A DNA stretch of 5,324 bases, taken from contig DAOWFD010000031.1 in the NCBI GenBank assembly GCA_030638185.1, positions 1 through 5,324 on the forward strand. Direction: 5' to 3'. The DNA is from Candidatus Aegiribacteria sp. (lineage in GTDB: Bacteria; Fermentibacterota; Fermentibacteria; Fermentibacterales; JCC-6). Positions 1 through 5,005 of the stretch are shown in pieces. Position 1 is the stretch's first letter, and every line of letters begins with the position of its first letter. The position numbers were made by a program, and so were the translations under genes. The notes below the pieces were generated by a model. That model made no database searches. It worked only from the letters and a program-made list of their open reading frames with translations, and was not told the origin of the DNA.

Positions 1-287
1 TACTCCCTGGTCTCGGGTAGAAAAATGTGAACAACCAGATCGATGTAATCTATGAGGATCCAGCTGCCTTCATCGTAACCCTCAATGTGATGCTTCCTGA
101 AGCCATTCCGTCTTGCGGTTTCTTCTACATGATCAGCAATAGCTCTGGCCTGTATCCGATTCTCGGCGGTAGCCAGAAGGAAAGCCTCCATGGTAAGGGG
201 CACATCGCTCATATCCAGAGCGACAATCCTGTAACCGTGACGATGCCGAATAGCTTCTACAAAAGTATCAAGAATGTCTCTTGACAA
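1..287 (-). CDS. rsfS: Ribosome-silencing factor RsfS (Iojap/YbeB family), 3' end cut by window edge
   Basis: RsfS binds ribosomal protein uL14 on the 50S subunit and blocks subunit joining when nutrients are scarce. The visible 95 residues start SRDILDTF after a TTG start and show the family pattern: an AIRHRHGYRIVALDMSD strand-helix (about 12-28), QARAIADHV (46-54), then EGYDEGSWILIDYIDLVVHIF (69-89) and PETRE, matching the usual EG..GWVLLDYgDvvVHvF...R signature. The family is usually 105-130 aa, so perhaps 15-30 C-terminal residues lie beyond the left edge. The TTG start at 287-285 is chosen because GGAGG at 298-294 lies 6 nt upstream, an in-frame stop (308-306) closes the frame just above it, and no ATG or GTG is available in that stretch. 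It follows the LytR_C gene after 27 bp. The segment usually reading tDyFVIatg.S is altered here (LTMEAFLLATAEN). Family assignment is confident. Confidence 0.93.
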   Translation of the reverse strand, partial: MSRDILDTFVEAIRHRHGYRIVALDMSDVPLTMEAFLLATAENRIQARAIADHVEETARRNGFRKHHIEGYDEGSWILIDYIDLVVHIFLPETRE

Positions 288-293
288 AAAACA

Positions 294-298
294 CCTCC
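294..298 (-). promoter_or_regulatory. Shine-Dalgarno for rsfS (sets TTG start)
   Basis: GGAGG read on the minus strand, 6 nt before the TTG codon at 287-285. It is the only good ribosome binding site between the preceding stop codon and the conserved part of RsfS, so it supports the TTG start. Confidence 0.75.
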
Positions 299-314
299 AT
301 AGTCCTCATGGGAA

Positions 315-821
315 TTATTCAATGGTTGGAAACACTTCCCCCATATCTTCGCCAATACAGATGGTCACATCCACAATTACGGGAGCATTCCCAGCAGGAA
401 CCTCCCATACGATGCAGTCTTCCGGTCTGCCAAGGATATCTGCGATTATCCTTGCGGCCGAAATATCGGCCAGATGGGATATGAGGATAGTTTCTTCGTA
501 TGGTTTTTTATCGGTATCCGAGGGATCGAAAGGAGCAAGAATGACTGTTGAATCGGATGAGGACCGCAGGAGCTGGCGCTGGGTTCTGCTTGCCAGTCCA
601 TCAATCGATGTACCGTTAAGAACCAGAACCCGGATAGAATCGGGGACACAAACTTCTTCTGCCGGCTCATTCTCCTCAGTATCGCCTGCTTCAACCGTAT
701 CATCGGTACTCTCCACTTCCTGAGCTTTTCCCGGTGGAGGGATGATCATGGTCATTGCAATAACGGCAATAGCCAGCCCGGCTATCACCCACCTCCAGGG
801 GAAACGTCCACCTGCAGCCAT
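315..821 (-). CDS. Membrane-anchored LytR_C domain protein without LCP catalytic domain
   Basis: A 168-aa protein. Residues 11-28 (WVIAGLAIAVIAMTMIIP) form one N-terminal membrane segment preceded by arginines, so the remainder should be extracytoplasmic. Residues 34-60 are an acidic, low-complexity linker rich in E, D and T. Residues 62-156 resemble the LytR cell envelope C-terminal domain: IRVLVLNGTSIDGLASRTQRQL at 63-84 is the typical V.VLNGT...GLA..... strand-helix, and PVIVDVTICIGEDM at 147-160 is the typical closing strand. The LCP phosphotransferase domain that usually precedes LytR_C in LytR-CpsA-Psr proteins is absent. The ATG at 821 has AGGAGG 11 nt upstream, inside the end of the HIT gene, whose stop is 3 bp away. 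LytR_C-containing LCP genes often sit just before rsfS in other bacteria, which fits this position. The function of stand-alone LytR_C proteins is not well defined; a role at the cell envelope is inferred. Confidence 0.82.
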   Translation of the reverse strand: MAAGGRFPWRWVIAGLAIAVIAMTMIIPPPGKAQEVESTDDTVEAGDTEENEPAEEVCVPDSIRVLVLNGTSIDGLASRTQRQLLRSSSDSTVILAPFDPSDTDKKPYEETILISHLADISAARIIADILGRPEDCIVWEVPAGNAPVIVDVTICIGEDMGEVFPTIE

Positions 822-824
822 CAG

Positions 825-1319
825 CTAATCAACCTCCTGGTCAAAAAAGGGCTTGAGCCTGCTGTAACTGTTCTCCAGTGAAGCCGAGATCACTCTTGTT
901 TCACCTGTAGTGGTCATGAAGTTCGTATCGCCGGACCATCTTGGAAGCATATGAATATGTATATGCCCCTCAATTCCCGCTCCGGCACAACCTCCCAGGT
1001 TCCATCCTCCGTTCATTCCCATGCAGTTCATGCCTTCTGCAAGTGCTTTTTCGCACTTCACCACAAGTCTGATCAGCGTATCAAGCTCCCTGCTGTCAAG
1101 TCCGGATAAATCCTCCGCATGTCTCATTGGTACAATCATCAGATGGCCGTTGATGTAGGGGTACCTGTTCAGTACAACGAAAAAGTTATCCTCACGGTAC
1201 AGAACGTAGTTCTCCCTGTCCTTATCACATTCACTGCCGATTCTGCACAGCACGCATCCGTCCTCGGGCTCTGAGCCGGTAACGTAGGTACTTCTCCAGG
1301 GCGCTGCAAGATGCTTCAC
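825..1319 (-). CDS. HIT-family nucleotide hydrolase/phosphorylase (Ap4A phosphorylase-like)
   Basis: A 164-aa histidine-triad protein. It begins VKHLAAPWRSTYV, matching the MK.LWAPWR..Y. opening of this HIT branch. CVLC at 22-25 looks like half of a zinc site. LNRYPYINGHLMIVPMRH (50-67) is the conserved core, and NLGGCAGAGIEGHIHIHMLPRW (107-128) holds the triad at H119, H121 and H123; H121 should be the nucleophile. GDTNFM follows at 130-135. Relatives act on diadenosine polyphosphates or other nucleotide phosphates; the exact substrate cannot be read from sequence. The GTG at 1319 is preferred: it makes a GTGA overlap with the preceding stop, has GGAAGG 7 nt upstream, and fits the family N-terminus. 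An in-frame ATG at 1334 would add five residues (MEGCP) but has no ribosome binding site. Confidence 0.92.
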   Translation of the reverse strand: MKHLAAPWRSTYVTGSEPEDGCVLCRIGSECDKDRENYVLYREDNFFVVLNRYPYINGHLMIVPMRHAEDLSGLDSRELDTLIRLVVKCEKALAEGMNCMGMNGGWNLGGCAGAGIEGHIHIHMLPRWSGDTNFMTTTGETRVISASLENSYSRLKPFFDQEVD

Positions 1320-2272
1320 CGGGCAGCCTTCCATCCCATTACGGAATAGGGCTCAATAACCGTGCCGGGAGGCACGTCAATATCTATCAGAATGCTTCCA
1401 TCTCCTACGATACAGTTATCGCCGATCACCGTCTTCCCCGAAAGCCTGGTCGACCTTCCAATTGAAACACCTGTACCGATATCAACAGATTCCTCTATCC
1501 ACACCCCGCCGGGGTCGGGAATGTTGACCCCACTGATCATGCAAGCATCAAGAACCTGTTTCCGGAGGTTTTCAGTTGCGCAGGCAAGCTGCACGCGGTT
1601 GTTCACACCGGATACTTCCCTGTAATCTCCTGCGAGTACAGAAATGCAAGGCATTCCCCGGTTCACAGCAATGGAAACGGCATCCGTAAGGTAATACTCT
1701 CCCTGGTCATTATCGGTGCTAATCTCCCTCAGCAGTTCGGGAAGCACCCCGCCGTCAAATGACATAAGACCTGTGTTTATTTCACCGATTTCCAGCTGCC
1801 GGGGAGTGCAATCCCTCTCTTCCACTATAGCTCGGAGCAGATCACTGTCCCTGATGATCCTTCCATATCCCGATGGATCAGGTGGACAGGTTGAAAGCAC
1901 CGCTATTGCAGCTCCGGCTTTCCTGCGGGATTCCTCCAGTTTTGAAATCGTGCAACTTTTAAGAAGTGGGACGTCACCGAGCAGGACCGTCACGCTTTCC
2001 GCTGACACATCCTTCATTCCGCAGGTAACCGCATGCGCGGTTCCCAGCTGCTCCTCCTGTACAGCCCACGAAGCTCCCTCTTCCGAAAGGAGTGGAATAA
2101 CACTTTCCCTGCTGTAGCCGACAACCACAATGGACCTGTCAAGACCGGCTTCAACTGCCTGTCTTACCACTCTGATCACCATCGGAACTCCAAGAACCGG
2201 ATGGACCACCTTTGGAAGAGGTGATTTCATCCTCTTCCCCTGGCCGGCGGCAAGAATGATACAGGCTGTCAT
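1316..2272 (-). CDS. GlmU-like sugar-1-phosphate nucleotidyltransferase, short form lacking the acetyltransferase domain
   Basis: A 318-aa protein close to the N-terminal uridylyltransferase half of GlmU, which makes UDP-GlcNAc from UTP and GlcNAc-1-phosphate for peptidoglycan and outer-envelope glycans. The Rossmann-like pyrophosphorylase domain shows LAAGQGKRMKSPLPKV (7-22), QEEQLGTAHA (72-81), LLGDVPLL (97-104, D100 a likely metal ligand), GYGRIIR (135-141), EINTGL (164-169), GEYYLTD (191-197) and GVNNRVQL (222-229). From about residue 258 there are a few left-handed beta-helix turns (VDIGTGVSIG, TVIGDNCIVGDG) ending in PPGTVIEPYSVM. Full GlmU is about 450-460 aa; the helix that carries the acetyltransferase site is missing. 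The start is ATG at 2272, overlapping the panD stop as ATGA. No Shine-Dalgarno is visible, so translation probably depends on coupling. A different sugar substrate remains possible. Confidence 0.88.
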   Translation of the reverse strand: MTACIILAAGQGKRMKSPLPKVVHPVLGVPMVIRVVRQAVEAGLDRSIVVVGYSRESVIPLLSEEGASWAVQEEQLGTAHAVTCGMKDVSAESVTVLLGDVPLLKSCTISKLEESRRKAGAAIAVLSTCPPDPSGYGRIIRDSDLLRAIVEERDCTPRQLEIGEINTGLMSFDGGVLPELLREISTDNDQGEYYLTDAVSIAVNRGMPCISVLAGDYREVSGVNNRVQLACATENLRKQVLDACMISGVNIPDPGGVWIEESVDIGTGVSIGRSTRLSGKTVIGDNCIVGDGSILIDIDVPPGTVIEPYSVMGWKAAR

Positions 2273-2628
2273 TCGTCAAGCAGTGAGGGGTTGAGATTTC
2301 TGTCATCCGCAACCACTACTCTTGCCTTCGGAGGGGCTTCGGAATCGGAAGCCCACACGTACTGCATGATAATAGCCCTGTCACCGGGGTGAACCAGCCT
2401 GGCTGCAGCACCGTTGATACAGATTACTCCGCTTCCCCTTTTGCCTTCCATAACGTAGGTTTCAAACCTCGCACCACTCTCAATATCGGCAACCAGAACC
2501 CGTTCACCGGGGAGTATCCCGGAGATATCAAGAAGATCACTGTCAATTGTTATCGAACCCACATAGTTCAGATCGGCTTCCGTTATGACCATTCTATGCA
2601 ACTTAGCTCCCAAAAAGCACCTGTGCAA
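2269..2628 (-). CDS. panD: Aspartate 1-decarboxylase proenzyme
   Basis: PanD converts L-aspartate to beta-alanine, the PanC substrate, using a pyruvoyl group made by self-cleavage. The 119-aa protein aligns with E. coli PanD without gaps through the active site. The cleavage pair is G24-S25 in YVGSITID, and K9, Y22, R54, T57, Y58 and N72 (in NGAAA) are all at the canonical positions. After cleavage, the chains would be a short beta chain of 24 residues and an alpha chain starting with the pyruvoyl derived from S25. The start is TTG at 2628, supported by AAGGAGG 7 nt upstream and by exact agreement of the N-terminus with the family. It follows panC after 23 bp, across a hairpin, and its stop overlaps the next start as ATGA. 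The C-terminal tail from about residue 96 is less conserved. Confidence 0.96.
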   Translation of the reverse strand: MHRCFLGAKLHRMVITEADLNYVGSITIDSDLLDISGILPGERVLVADIESGARFETYVMEGKRGSGVICINGAAARLVHPGDRAIIMQYVWASDSEAPPKARVVVADDRNLNPSLLDE

Positions 2629-2635
2629 AATATAT

Positions 2636-2642
2636 CCTCCTT
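2636..2642 (-). promoter_or_regulatory. Shine-Dalgarno for panD (sets TTG start)
   Basis: AAGGAGG on the minus strand, followed by 7 nt (ATATATT) and the TTG start of panD. It begins at the base immediately after the hairpin stem at the end of panC and is therefore not itself inside the stem. Confidence 0.8.
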
Positions 2643-2663
2643 CTGAAACCCTCAGGGTTTCAG
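2643..2663 (-). repeat. Perfect 9-bp inverted repeat with the panC stop codon as its loop
   Basis: In the transcript this reads CUGAAACCC, then UGA, then GGGUUUCAG: a 9-bp stem closed by a 3-nt loop. The loop is the panC stop codon, and the left arm encodes the last panC residues (LKP). The right arm ends exactly where the panD Shine-Dalgarno begins. No U-run follows, so it is not a typical intrinsic terminator. A role in transcript stability or processing, or in tuning panD initiation, is inference. Confidence 0.6.
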
Positions 2664-3506
2664 GATCACGTTATCGATCAGTCTCGTTTGGCCGAAATAT
2701 ACAGCAACGGCAAGAAGACCGGGGGTGTTCAGCTTTTCAACCGGCTTCATGGTGTCAGGGTCAACAAGTTCCAGATACTGGATCGTCGCCAGAGGTGCTT
2801 CAGCTATGACTTCCCGTACAGCATCGCAAATCCGCACAGCGTCCCTCTCCCCCTCTGAAACCAGTTCGGCAGCCCTTGATAATCCTATACATACAACCGC
2901 CGCCTGTTTCCTCTGCTCGGAACTGAGGTACGAGTTCCTCGAACTCATCGCAAGACCATCGGGTTCTCTGATTATTTCTCCGGCGAGGACCAGGACTCCG
3001 AGTCTGAGGTCGTCCACCATTCTTCTTATGACAGCAAGCTGCTGGGCGTCCTTTCTTCCGAAGACAGCGATGTCGGGCCGCACTATGCCGAAAAGAACCG
3101 CGCAGACGGTCGCAACCCCGTCAAAGTGTTCCGGCCTGTACTTTCCGCAGAGGGTTTCAGTAAGGCCGGAAACATGAACGGAGGTCGAGAACCCATCGGG
3201 ATAAATTTCGGCAACAGATGGGAAGAACACACAATGAGCACCCGCTTCTTCGAGCTTCATCAAATCTTCATCAAAGGTATTGGGGTAGGATTCCAGGTCC
3301 TCTCCCTGGCCGAACTGTGTAGGATTTACGAATATGGACACGATAATCCTGTCAGCCTCTCCAAGGGCCTGTGAGACAAGACTGAGATGCCCCTGGTGAA
3401 GCGCTCCCATCGTGGGGACGAATCCGATTCTCATCCCTGCCTGGCGCCACCGATTCACAAGGTTCCCCACCTGCTCAGCAGTCCGGAGGATCGTGATGTC
3501 CTTCAT
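2652..3506 (-). CDS. panC: Pantoate-beta-alanine ligase (pantothenate synthetase)
   Basis: PanC joins pantoate and beta-alanine with ATP, via pantoyl-adenylate, in the final step of pantothenate synthesis in the cytoplasm. The 284-aa length is typical. Visible motifs in order are FVPTMGALHQGHLSLV (29-44, with the HxGH nucleotide site at 37-40), SIFVNPTQF (57-65), ED.ESYP (69-75), KYRPEHFDGV (122-131), FGRKDAQQ (149-156) and R..DGLAMSSRN (180-191, the KMSKS-like loop). The C-terminal domain contains YLELVDP (244-250) and ends LIDNVILKP. V137 in AVLFGIVRPD sits where E. coli and Mycobacterium PanC carry lysine (KLF/KLL). The ATG at 3506 overlaps the kinase stop as ATGA; a purine-rich GGCGGAG abuts the start, so coupling is likely. 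panD follows directly, so beta-alanine supply and use are encoded together; panB is not in the window. Confidence 0.97.
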   Translation of the reverse strand: MKDITILRTAEQVGNLVNRWRQAGMRIGFVPTMGALHQGHLSLVSQALGEADRIIVSIFVNPTQFGQGEDLESYPNTFDEDLMKLEEAGAHCVFFPSVAEIYPDGFSTSVHVSGLTETLCGKYRPEHFDGVATVCAVLFGIVRPDIAVFGRKDAQQLAVIRRMVDDLRLGVLVLAGEIIREPDGLAMSSRNSYLSSEQRKQAAVVCIGLSRAAELVSEGERDAVRICDAVREVIAEAPLATIQYLELVDPDTMKPVEKLNTPGLLAVAVYFGQTRLIDNVILKP

Positions 3507-4153
3507 CTCCGCCCGCCAAGTCTTGGGACGAAGCTTTCTATACCCCCTGTATGGTTCTCAATCGCCTCAAGAAGTCGGTTGAAATCCTCTCCTTTGTGCC
3601 TGAAATCAGCATGATCGGTGTTGACAACAAGCGTAGGATGTTTTCTTGCTCTGAAGAAATAATCGTTGTAGGCATCGGTCAGCTTTTCAAGGTAGGAGCG
3701 GCTTAAATCGGTTTCAAAGGATCTTCCACGGCTGGATATTCTTCTCAGAAGGGAGTCGCATGACCCCTGAAGGTATATCACAAGATCAGGCTGAGGGATA
3801 TCGCAGGCCAGCATTCTGGACAATTTTTCGTAAAGCGCGAATTCATCATCCTGAAGGTTGATGGAGGCGAATATCCTGTCCTTTGCGAACATGTAATCGG
3901 CAACGAGCTTCTTCCTGAACAGGTCGAGCTGTGCCAGCTTTTTCTGCTGCCCGTAACGGCTGAGCATGAAGAATAGCTGAGTCTGGAACGCCCATGTTTT
4001 CCTGTTCCTGTAAAACCGCGGGAGAAATGGATTCTCTTCCACTTCTTCAAGGATTGTTCCGGCTTTCCAGCTGGACGCCAGCAGGTTGCATACAGTTGTT
4101 TTGCCCACTCCGATGGGGCCTTCCACAACCACATAATTGAATTCAGTCGTCAG
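3503..4153 (-). CDS. Deoxynucleoside kinase (dGK/dAK/dCK family)
   Basis: A cytoplasmic salvage enzyme that phosphorylates deoxynucleosides to deoxynucleoside monophosphates. With the CTG start it has 216 residues: FNYVVVEGPIGVGKTT (5-20) is the first strand plus P-loop; EEVEENPFLPRFY (36-48) is the substrate-side motif; DYMFAKDRIFA (86-96) contains the conserved D-R; PQPDLVIYLQ (120-129) is a central strand; and RISSRGRSFE (138-147) is the arginine-rich LID. Base specificity cannot be decided. The usual choice would be GTG at 4132, but it has no ribosome binding site and would delete residues of the first strand, leaving MVVEGPIG. CTG at 4153-4151 has GGGAGG 7 nt upstream, overlaps the folK stop as CTGA, and restores a family-length N-terminus. 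If CTG is not used, the gene is 4132-3503. The family call is confident; the start is moderately so. Confidence 0.92.
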   Translation of the reverse strand: MTTEFNYVVVEGPIGVGKTTVCNLLASSWKAGTILEEVEENPFLPRFYRNRKTWAFQTQLFFMLSRYGQQKKLAQLDLFRKKLVADYMFAKDRIFASINLQDDEFALYEKLSRMLACDIPQPDLVIYLQGSCDSLLRRISSRGRSFETDLSRSYLEKLTDAYNDYFFRARKHPTLVVNTDHADFRHKGEDFNRLLEAIENHTGGIESFVPRLGGRR

Positions 4154-4671
4154 CTGGGAACCTCCCAGAAGCAGCCTCTGACAGGTGTGTCATAGATCTT
4201 TAGAATCCTGCTTTGATCGGAACACTTATTAAGAAGCTCCTCAGGTGTAGCTTTCAGTCCGGGGATTTGTCTGTACCATACTTCAGAAAGAGGTTTAAGC
4301 ACAAATAACCTTCTCTGTATTCCGGGATGAGGCAGTGTAAGAGCTTCATCATCTCTGGTCGCATCTCCAAAGAACAGCAGGTCAATGTCCAGGGTTCGGG
4401 AGGAGTTGTTCTTCCTTACCTTGGAACCCATCAGAATTTCTGCCTCCCTGCAGTCCTTCTGCAGCTCCTCCACACGTCCATAGAAGTTACCCACAAGAAC
4501 GCAGTTCAGGAAACTGCCGCCTTCAACTCCTTCCATGGGAAGCGTTTCGTAAACCCCTGACAGCCTGAACACACCCATTCCGGACCGTGAAAGCAGGTAA
4601 CGAATACCTTCTATGATGTTCCCTATCCTGTTTTCCAGGTTGCTTCCCATTCCAATAGCAAACTCAGCCAT
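4150..4671 (-). CDS. folK: 2-amino-4-hydroxy-6-hydroxymethyldihydropteridine diphosphokinase (HPPK)
   Basis: FolK transfers pyrophosphate from ATP to 6-hydroxymethyl-dihydropterin, the step after FolB in folate synthesis. The 173-aa protein numbers almost like E. coli HPPK: GSNLENR near the N-terminus, ETLPMEG (42-48), FLNCV with N56, RTLDIDLLF with R92, D95 and D97 (the two magnesium ligands), LPHP with H115, and R121. The third catalytic loop differs: residues 88-91 read NNSS where E. coli has R-W-G-P, so the pterin-stacking W89 is absent. The ATG at 4671 has AAGGAGG 5 nt upstream and puts GSN at the usual distance from the N-terminus; a TTG at 4707 lacks a ribosome binding site. It overlaps folB by 8 bp and the kinase gene by 4 bp. 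Confidence 0.95.
   Translation of the reverse strand: MAEFAIGMGSNLENRIGNIIEGIRYLLSRSGMGVFRLSGVYETLPMEGVEGGSFLNCVLVGNFYGRVEELQKDCREAEILMGSKVRKNNSSRTLDIDLLFFGDATRDDEALTLPHPGIQRRLFVLKPLSEVWYRQIPGLKATPEELLNKCSDQSRILKIYDTPVRGCFWEVPS
4154..4168 (-). promoter_or_regulatory. Hairpin containing the ribosome binding site of the kinase gene
   Basis: The transcript reads CUGGGA, GGU, UCCCAG: a perfect 6-bp stem with a 3-nt loop. The GGGAGG at 4166-4161 that serves as Shine-Dalgarno for the CTG start lies in the left arm and loop. The hairpin covers the last folK codons, so ribosomes finishing folK would open it. This suggests strict translational coupling, which is inferred and not shown. Confidence 0.5.
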
Positions 4672-5005
4672 TTTCACCTCCTTCAAGAGTGAATGAAGCT
4701 GATTCAAGCTTCAGAGAAACCGGCGGGAAGGGTTTCGTGATGGTCACCGCCCATCGGCCACAAGGATACTCTCTCCGAAGCAAACTCAAAATATCCGATG
4801 CCAGATCCTCAATGTAATCGTATTCCCTCTCATCAAATCCAGCAAGAGTATCACATACATCAGAGTAATCAATTGAAGGACCAACGGCAACCTCACCTGT
4901 CCAGACTGCGGTAACGGGGACATCCCTGAAAGATATCTTCTCATGGTTTGCAACCCCCAGCTTCAGCCGGAGTATGATATTCTTCAGTACAAGTCTGCCC
5001 TTCAT
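4664..5005 (-). CDS. folB: Dihydroneopterin aldolase
   Basis: FolB cleaves 7,8-dihydroneopterin to 6-hydroxymethyl-dihydropterin and glycolaldehyde, supplying FolK, the next gene. The 113-aa length is usual for this tunnelling-fold family. It starts MKGRLVLKNIILRLKLGV; catalytic-type residues are E22 (NHEKISF), Y47 (IDYSDVCDTL, corresponding to the active-site tyrosine of the neighbouring subunit) and K91 (TITKPFPPV). EDLASDI (66-72) matches the conserved E.LA..i helix. The family's usual YHG before the catalytic glutamate is LKLG here, and the second strand is less typical, so an epimerase-type (FolX-like) relative is possible, though the folK neighbour argues for FolB. The ATG at 5005 is chosen because it forms an ATGA overlap with the aminotransferase stop and has GGGAG 4 nt upstream; ATG at 5026 would add seven residues not typical of the family. 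Confidence 0.9.
   Translation of the reverse strand: MKGRLVLKNIILRLKLGVANHEKISFRDVPVTAVWTGEVAVGPSIDYSDVCDTLAGFDEREYDYIEDLASDILSLLRREYPCGRWAVTITKPFPPVSLKLESASFTLEGGENG
4677..4683 (-). promoter_or_regulatory. Shine-Dalgarno for folK (sets ATG start)
   Basis: AAGGAGG on the minus strand, inside the last codons of folB and 5 nt before the ATG at 4671-4669. It favours this start over an upstream in-frame TTG at 4707. Confidence 0.8.

Noticed and set aside
27..284. Plus-strand open frame of 85 codons at the left edge
   Set aside because: The minus strand over the same bases encodes clear RsfS motifs; this is its antisense shadow.
268..300. Ten-codon minus-strand frame starting with ATG at 300 before rsfS
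   Set aside because: The ATG overlaps the rsfS Shine-Dalgarno, the frame ends after ten codons, and it has no ribosome binding site of its own. A leader peptide cannot be supported.
456..471. 6-bp palindrome (GGCCGA-AATA-TCGGCC)
   Set aside because: It lies inside the LytR_C coding region, has no U-run and is near no gene boundary. A stem this short is expected by chance in a window of this length.
274..723. Plus-strand open frame of 149 codons opposite the LytR_C gene
   Set aside because: It has no ribosome binding site or recognisable motif and is rich in Ser/Thr, as expected of an antisense shadow. The minus strand here has a coherent anchor-linker-domain protein.
1503..1515. GC-rich 5-bp inverted repeat
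   Set aside because: It is internal to the nucleotidyltransferase gene and encodes a conserved-looking D-P-G-G segment; it is too short to call functional.
2643..2663. Intrinsic terminator between panC and panD
   Set aside because: The stem is good, but it is followed by a purine-rich ribosome binding site and a coding gene instead of a U-tract. It is recorded as an inverted repeat instead.
2725..3177. Plus-strand open frame of 150 codons opposite panC
   Set aside because: It lies fully within panC, which has every expected motif. The antisense product is low-complexity Ser/Thr/Arg sequence with no family resemblance.
3778..4134. 118-codon minus-strand frame starting at ATG 4134, overlapping the kinase
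   Set aside because: It is in a different frame from the kinase, which carries P-loop and LID motifs. The alternative frame has no recognisable motif and biased composition (many W, S, R).
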